DNA of 47,340 nucleotides from Bacteroidia bacterium (lineage in GTDB: Bacteria; Bacteroidota; Bacteroidia; Bacteroidales; Prolixibacteraceae), in the NCBI GenBank assembly GCA_026391295.1, contig JAPLDS010000026.1, positions 43,851-91,190 on the forward strand, in the 5' to 3' direction. Each line of letters starts with the position of its first letter. Position 1 is the stretch's first letter. Below, piece by piece: positions 42,840 through 47,340 of this stretch. The notes beneath the pieces are model-generated. The model saw only the letters and a program-made list of their open reading frames with translations. It made no database searches and was not told the origin of the DNA. Made by a program: the position numbers and the translations under genes.

Positions 42840-42917
42840 CGGTTCGCTATTGAGTGATTCCTCCTCTCTTTTTTCTCCTTTTTAAAGCGTATATTTCACT
42901 ATACGTAGCATCAATAC

Positions 42918-44195
42918 ATGAAAGAGAATTTTCTTCATTTTATATGGGAGAATAAATTATTTCAGACCGATACTCTTTGGACCCAAGAGGGTGAGCCTAT
43001 TCAAATCATACACCCTGGTCGACATAACACACATGCTGGACCTGATTTTTTTGATGCTCGGATTCGGATTGGGGTCACCTTTTGGGCCGGTAATGTTGAG
43101 ATTCACCTAAAGGCTTCCGATTGGAATAAACATGGGCACCAGAGCGACCCCAGTTATCGAAATACCATTCTTCATGTGGTGGCGCTTGACGATGCAGAAG
43201 TGACAACTGATTTGGGAGCTGTTATTCCGGTATTTCTAATTAAATGGCCTGAATGGATTGCGCACAATTACGAAATGCTCACAAAAAGTCACGATTGGAT
43301 TGGTTGTGCCTCGAAATTGTATCAGGTCGATCCTTTTCGAATCAAGTTTTTTCTGAATGGCATCTTGATTGAGCGGCTGACAGCGAAAGTTGGTGAGGTT
43401 ACAAAGGTTCTTGACCAGACCAAGGATGATTGGAATGAAACATTTTATGTTTTGCTCGCTCGTGGATTTGGATTAAGTCAGAATTCGCTTCCGTTTGAAA
43501 TGTTGATTCGGTCATTGCCACAGCGAATTTTAGCACACCATATACAGTCGGTTTTCCAGTTGGAAGCACTGCTGTTTGGACAGGCTGGGTTATTAGATGA
43601 TGCACTGTTTTCTGATGATTATGTGATCAAGCTAAAGAGAGAGTATAAATTTCTAGCTTTAAAATATCATTTAAAACCCATTTCAGGTCATCTTTGGAAG
43701 TTTATGCGCATGCATCCCATGAATTTTCCGACTCTTCGAATAGCCCAATTTGCCTCACTGCTCTATCTTACTCAAGGGCTTTTCTCTACTGTGGTGGATG
43801 CAACTAATTATGAAGATTTGCGAAAATTATTTTCCTTGAGTGCTTCTGAATATTGGGATACCCATTATCGTTTTAATGTTTTGTCTGGCTACAAGAGAAA
43901 AGTCTTTGGAAGTCAAATTTTTCATCTTGTGGTGATTAATGTATTAGTTCCTTTCTATTTTCTGTATGGCGAGCGTCAACAGCAGTTATTTCTAAAAGAT
44001 CGAGCACTGGAGATATTAGAAAATATGCCTGCAGAGCAAAATCAATGGATTAGAAAGTGGGATTCCGCTGGTGTAGTAGCATCTAACGCCTTAGAGTCCC
44101 AGGCATTGCTTCAGTTGCAACATAGCTATTGCGAGCAACATCGGTGTTTGGAGTGCACGATTGGTCATAAAATTGTCCTTCATGAACCTAGCTAA
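42918..44195 (+). CDS. DUF2851 family protein
   Basis: This 425-residue cytosolic protein belongs to DUF2851, a Bacteroidota family without known function. The start MKENFLHFIWE and the block PGRHNTHAGPDFFDARI followed by WAGNVEIHLKASDW are typical. The spacing P42-D43 to E61-I62-H63 with K65 resembles the metal site of PD-(D/E)XK nucleases. The protein has exactly four cysteines: C130 and a C-terminal cluster C405-x4-C410-x2-C413, which could form a metal or Fe-S site. Both points are inference. It lies 78 bp downstream of the O-methyltransferase gene and ends before an apparent hairpin. Confidence 0.88.
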   Translation: MKENFLHFIWENKLFQTDTLWTQEGEPIQIIHPGRHNTHAGPDFFDARIRIGVTFWAGNVEIHLKASDWNKHGHQSDPSYRNTILHVVALDDAEVTTDLGAVIPVFLIKWPEWIAHNYEMLTKSHDWIGCASKLYQVDPFRIKFFLNGILIERLTAKVGEVTKVLDQTKDDWNETFYVLLARGFGLSQNSLPFEMLIRSLPQRILAHHIQSVFQLEALLFGQAGLLDDALFSDDYVIKLKREYKFLALKYHLKPISGHLWKFMRMHPMNFPTLRIAQFASLLYLTQGLFSTVVDATNYEDLRKLFSLSASEYWDTHYRFNVLSGYKRKVFGSQIFHLVVINVLVPFYFLYGERQQQLFLKDRALEILENMPAEQNQWIRKWDSAGVVASNALESQALLQLQHSYCEQHRCLECTIGHKIVLHEPS

Positions 44196-44225
44196 AACAG
44201 CGAATTAATCATTGAATATTTAAAG

Positions 44226-44279
44226 GTTGAATCAAGATGTTGCTCCTGGCGACTAATTGTTAGCGCCGAATGGTTCAAC
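44226..44279 (+). other. Structured element downstream of DUF2851 gene
   Basis: An inner hairpin GGCG-A-CTAA / TTAG-CGCC with a 3-nt loop (44248-44267, one bulged A) is enclosed by the longer-range pair GTTGAA (44226-44231) / TTCAAC (44274-44279). There is no T tract, so this is not an ordinary terminator. It may protect the DUF2851 mRNA end or be an RNA motif. It is upstream of the proposed rpsO promoter. Confidence 0.4.
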
Positions 44280-44349
44280 ATAAATTATGTGCAATGGATT
44301 GCGCTAGTAATTAAATCAATGTCAGCGTGGTATTTAAAAGATTATTTCT

Positions 44350-44357
44350 TACCTTTG
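44350..44357 (+). promoter_or_regulatory. Candidate -7 box of rpsO promoter
   Basis: TACCTTTG matches TAnnTTTG fully; the -33 position reads GTGG, a weak match. It predicts a leader of about 80 nt, long enough for an S15 autoregulatory structure, which I could not establish. Confidence 0.45.
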
Positions 44358-44442
44358 TGGCGAATTTTAATTAATGTTGATCCGTTGTTATCGAACTCGA
44401 ATACTGCGGCGCAATAATTGTATCATTTTAATTTTATAAAAA

Positions 44443-44712
44443 ATGTATTTAACTACAGAAAAAAAACAAGAGATTTTTGCTCAGCATGGCGCTGTTGCAA
44501 CCAACACTGGTTCGGCAGAAGGACAGATTGCATTATTCTCTTTCCGTATTAGCCACCTTACGGAGCATTTGAAACTTAACAAGAAGGATTATGGCACACA
44601 ACGTGCTTTGATTAGCTTAGTTGGTAAACGTCGTTCATTACTAGATTATCTTAAAAGAAAGCATATCGATCGTTATCGTGCTATCATTAAAGAACTTAAT
44701 CTTCGTAAATAA
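44443..44712 (+). CDS. rpsO: 30S ribosomal protein S15
   Basis: This 89-residue protein has the exact family length and signature: HGAVATNTGSAEGQIALFSF, RISHLTEHLKLNKKDYGTQR and the loop LVGKRRSLLDYLKRK. S15 binds the central domain of 16S rRNA early in 30S assembly. In many bacteria it represses its own mRNA. It is followed by a terminator and then pnp, the same rpsO-pnp order as in E. coli. Confidence 0.98.
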   Translation: MYLTTEKKQEIFAQHGAVATNTGSAEGQIALFSFRISHLTEHLKLNKKDYGTQRALISLVGKRRSLLDYLKRKHIDRYRAIIKELNLRK

Positions 44713-44719
44713 AGATCTT

Positions 44720-44749
44720 AAAAAGGCAATTTTCGAATTGCCTTTTTTT
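44720..44749 (+). terminator. Intrinsic terminator/attenuator between rpsO and pnp
   Basis: The stem GGCAATT/AATTGCC with a TTCG loop is flanked by A and T runs. It would end rpsO transcripts or let part of the polymerase through into pnp. There is no strong independent pnp promoter in the 95-bp gap. Confidence 0.8.
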
Positions 44750-44807
44750 AACTATTTAAAGCCCCACCCATTTGTTTCTAGTATTAATGAAATTATTTTT
44801 TTAAATT

Positions 44808-47021
44808 ATGTACAAAGCTGTTAATAAGACTATTGATCTAGGCGATGGACGTACGATTAGTATCGAAACTGGGAAGTTGGCCAAACAAGCCGATGGTTCA
44901 GTTGTTGTAAAGATGGGTGATACCATGTTGTTAGCTACTGTTGTTTCTGCAACTGAAGCCGCTGAGAACATTGATTTCATGCCTCTTTCTGTTGACTATC
45001 GTGAAAAGTATTCTGCTGCAGGAAGATTTCCTGGCGGATTTCTAAAAAGAGAGAGTCGTCCTTCGGATGATGAAATTCTAACTGCACGTTTAGTGGACCG
45101 TGTTTTGCGTCCGCTTTTCCCTGATAATTATCATGCTGAGACAGTCGTGATGATCTCTTTGATCTCTTCTAGTAAAAATGAAATGCCAGATTGTTTGGCC
45201 GGTCTAGCCGCTTCTGCAGCTATTGCCGTTTCAGATGTGCCATTTAATGGTCCAATTTCTGAAGTTCGTGTTTGTCGTATCGATGGAGAGTTTATGATTA
45301 ACCCTTCTGCAGAGCAATTAGCAAAAGCGGATATCGATATTATGGTTGGTGCATCTTTCGACAACATCATGATGGTTGAAGGGGAGATGGACGAAGTTTC
45401 TGAAGAGGAGATGTTAGCTGCTATCAAGTTTGCACACGATAATATTAAGGTTCATTGCAAAGTTCAGGAAGAATTAGCTGCCGCTGTTGGCGTTAAGAAA
45501 CGTGAATATTGCCATGAGCAAAATGATGAAGTGCTACGTGAACTAATCTGGAAAGAAACTTATCAGAAAGCTTACGACACTGCTCGTGCATTAATTAATG
45601 ATAAACATCTTCGCGTTAGCTCATTTGCTAACATTAAAGCTGAATTTATTGTTGCTTATAGCGAAGGTAAAGAGTCGTCAGAGATCAATAAAAATTTGAT
45701 AAGCAGATATTATCATGATGTTGAGAAAGAGGCGATGAGACGTATGATTTTGGATGACGGCATTCGTTTAGACGGTCGTACGACCACTCAAATCAGACCA
45801 ATCTGGGGTGAGGTATCTTACCTTCCAGGCTCTCACGGTTCTGCTATCTTTACACGTGGTGAAACTCAGTCGCTTACTAGTGTAACACTAGGAACAAAAA
45901 TGGATGAGAAAATCATTGATAATGTAACCTTTAAAGGCAAAGAGCGTTTCTTGCTACATTACAATTTCCCATCGTTTAGTACTGGTGAAGCAAAAGTTGG
46001 ACGTGGACTTTCTCGCCGCGAGATTGGCCATGGTAACTTAGCTCATCGTGGATTGAAAAAGATGATCCCAGAAGGATTTCCTTATATCGTTCGTGTAGTG
46101 TCTGATATTTTAGAATCAAATGGTTCGTCTTCAATGGCAACTGTTTGTGCAGGAACGATGGCTATGCTTGATGCTGGTATCCAATTAAAAAGACCTGTTT
46201 CAGGTATTGCAATGGGACTTATTACCGATAAGGGTTCTGATAAATTTGCAGTTCTTTCTGATATCTTAGGTGATGAAGATCATTTAGGTGATATGGACTT
46301 TAAAGTTACCGGTACCACAAAAGGTATTACTGCAACTCAGATGGACATCAAAGTTGATGGGTTGTCTTATGAAGTGATGTCTAAAGCTCTTCAGCAAGCT
46401 AAAGAGGGAAGAGCTCATATTCTAGATAAACTGCTAGACGTGATTAGCGCACCTCGTGAAGATTACAAATCAAATGTTCCAAGAATCGTTACAATGATGA
46501 TTCCTAAAGATATGATTGGTCCTGTGATCGGTCCTGGTGGGAAGATCATTCAACAAATACAAGCCGATACAAAAGCAACCATTGCTATTGAGGAGGTTGA
46601 CGACCAAGGTAAGATTGAAATTAGTGCTCCTGACAAAGAGGCAATTGATGCTGCAATCGCACGTATTCGTGCTATCGTAGCACTTCCAGAAGTAGGTGAG
46701 ACCTATAGTGGCAAGGTTAAATCAATTGTTCAGTTTGGTGCATTTATTGAAATCATGCCGGGAAAAGAAGGTCTACTTCATGTTTCAGAAATCGATTGGA
46801 AGAGAATCGAAAACCCTGAAAGCGTTCTTAAGGTTGGTGATATTATCGATGTTAAACTTCTAGAAGTTGATCAACGCTCTGGTAAACTTAAATTATCACG
46901 CAAGGTATTGCTTCCAAAACCTGAAGGTTATAGTGAAGGTGGAGATCGTGGTCCTCGTCCCGATCGCGGAGATAGAGAGCCAAGTCATACGCACTCGCTC
47001 AAGAAACCAAATCAAGAATAA
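44808..47021 (+). CDS. pnp: Polyribonucleotide nucleotidyltransferase (PNPase)
   Basis: This 737-residue exoribonuclease is complete. It has two RNase PH domains (the first with [20 protein letters not shown], the second with [14 protein letters not shown] and [20 protein letters not shown]) separated by a helical linker, then a KH domain ([15 protein letters not shown]) and an S1 domain ([20 protein letters not shown]). The C-terminal tail is short, charged and rich in Gly, Arg and Asp. PNPase degrades RNA 3' to 5' by phosphorolysis as a trimer. It follows rpsO as in many bacteria. Confidence 0.98.
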   Translation: MYKAVNKTIDLGDGRTISIETGKLAKQADGSVVVKMGDTMLLATVVSATEAAENIDFMPLSVDYREKYSAAGRFPGGFLKRESRPSDDEILTARLVDRVLRPLFPDNYHAETVVMISLISSSKNEMPDCLAGLAASAAIAVSDVPFNGPISEVRVCRIDGEFMINPSAEQLAKADIDIMVGASFDNIMMVEGEMDEVSEEEMLAAIKFAHDNIKVHCKVQEELAAAVGVKKREYCHEQNDEVLRELIWKETYQKAYDTARALINDKHLRVSSFANIKAEFIVAYSEGKESSEINKNLISRYYHDVEKEAMRRMILDDGIRLDGRTTTQIRPIWGEVSYLPGSHGSAIFTRGETQSLTSVTLGTKMDEKIIDNVTFKGKERFLLHYNFPSFSTGEAKVGRGLSRREIGHGNLAHRGLKKMIPEGFPYIVRVVSDILESNGSSSMATVCAGTMAMLDAGIQLKRPVSGIAMGLITDKGSDKFAVLSDILGDEDHLGDMDFKVTGTTKGITATQMDIKVDGLSYEVMSKALQQAKEGRAHILDKLLDVISAPREDYKSNVPRIVTMMIPKDMIGPVIGPGGKIIQQIQADTKATIAIEEVDDQGKIEISAPDKEAIDAAIARIRAIVALPEVGETYSGKVKSIVQFGAFIEIMPGKEGLLHVSEIDWKRIENPESVLKVGDIIDVKLLEVDQRSGKLKLSRKVLLPKPEGYSEGGDRGPRPDRGDREPSHTHSLKKPNQE

Positions 47022-47024
47022 TAT

Positions 47025-47059
47025 TAAAAAATGCTCGGAAATTCCGAGCATTTTTTTTG
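47025..47059 (+). terminator. Intrinsic terminator after pnp
   Basis: ATGCTCGG/CCGAGCAT with a short AT loop is flanked by A6 and T8 runs. It begins 4 bp after the pnp stop. Confidence 0.9.
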
Positions 47060-47340
47060 TCGAATTATTAGGATCAAAGTCCTTTCTGCGAACTCTTTGG
47101 TTCGCATTTTTTCGTCTCGAAATAATTTTCAAAAGATAATTTAGTTGAACGAAAACTTTAAACCAGTTTATTGAACTAATTAATGTTTGAGTTAATGAGA
47201 AATTAAATTCAAGTAATAAATGCAACTTTTAGATTTCGAAGTAGAATAAACTTCAAAACAGGAAGGAAATTTAATAATTCCCTTCTCTGTTTCTAGAAAA
47301 GAAGTTATTTTACTCCTGTAAATCGCTAAAAATAAAGTTG
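47060..47340. other. Non-coding right end
   Basis: The last 281 bp after the pnp terminator are A+T-rich and hold no coding frame I can support. It is probably the intergenic start of the next unit. Confidence 0.5.

Noticed and set aside
46867-47225. Small frames at the end of pnp and beyond
   Set aside because: They overlap pnp and its terminator in other frames and show no conserved features.
1-47340. CRISPR array, prophage, integrative element or restriction-modification genes
   Set aside because: No spaced direct repeats, integrase, transposase, phage structural genes or methylase/endonuclease pair were seen anywhere in the window.

Overview
The window looks like core chromosome of a low-GC member of the Bacteroidota, probably a free-living Bacteroidales/Marinilabiliales-type organism (the lineage is inferred). 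Evidence: families largely confined to that phylum (DUF2851, DUF3078 outer-membrane proteins, the two-exbD/two-tonB arrangement); start codons without convincing Shine-Dalgarno sequences; many upstream regions carrying the Bacteroidota-type -7 box TAnnTTTG, several with a TTTG-like -33 element 18-19 nt away; and a tRNA gene without encoded CCA. No phage, insertion sequence, CRISPR array or plasmid module was seen.

Layout. 1-8.3 kb: a fused FAD/Fe-S 2-hydroxyacid dehydrogenase cut by the left edge, cysK, a GNAT acetyltransferase, an orphan LuxR-type regulator, a YgiD-like dioxygenase, a membrane fatty-acid desaturase and a DUF2235 hydrolase. 8.3-12.5 kb: a DEAD-box helicase with an RGG tail and the era-der ribosome-assembly GTPase pair. 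12.8-17 kb: two secreted carbohydrate-active enzymes, a GH95-like protein and a sialate O-acetylesterase, converging on a 19-bp perfect inverted repeat. 17-25 kb: a DUF3078 barrel protein with a START-like protein, a GNAT protein, pheT, an acidic 122-aa protein, miaA and a PRiA4_ORF3-like protein. 25-33 kb: aconitase, a MacB-like permease, an RluB-type pseudouridine synthase, glmM, mdh and a retropepsin-like protein. 33-40.7 kb: an envelope energy module, tonB - (564-bp gap) - exbB - exbD - exbD - tonB - small membrane protein - PstS-like lipoprotein - TPR protein. 40.7-47 kb: tRNA-Phe, an M16 peptidase with an O-methyltransferase, a DUF2851 protein, rpsO and pnp.

Together, translation and RNA genes (era, der, pheT, miaA, rluB-like, rpsO, pnp, helicase, tRNA-Phe) and central metabolism (acn, mdh, glmM, cysK) form most of the window. 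The TonB/ExbBD operon is the clearest multi-gene system: a proton-driven inner-membrane motor with a periplasmic binding protein and a TPR protein attached. It is a recognisable Bacteroidota arrangement whose cargo and the role of its extra subunits are not evident from sequence.

I found no convincing wholly new system. The best leads are the four-cysteine, PD-(D/E)XK-like pattern in the DUF2851 protein, the accessory genes of the ExbBD/TonB operon, a single-domain retropepsin-like protein, and several unexplained inverted repeats.
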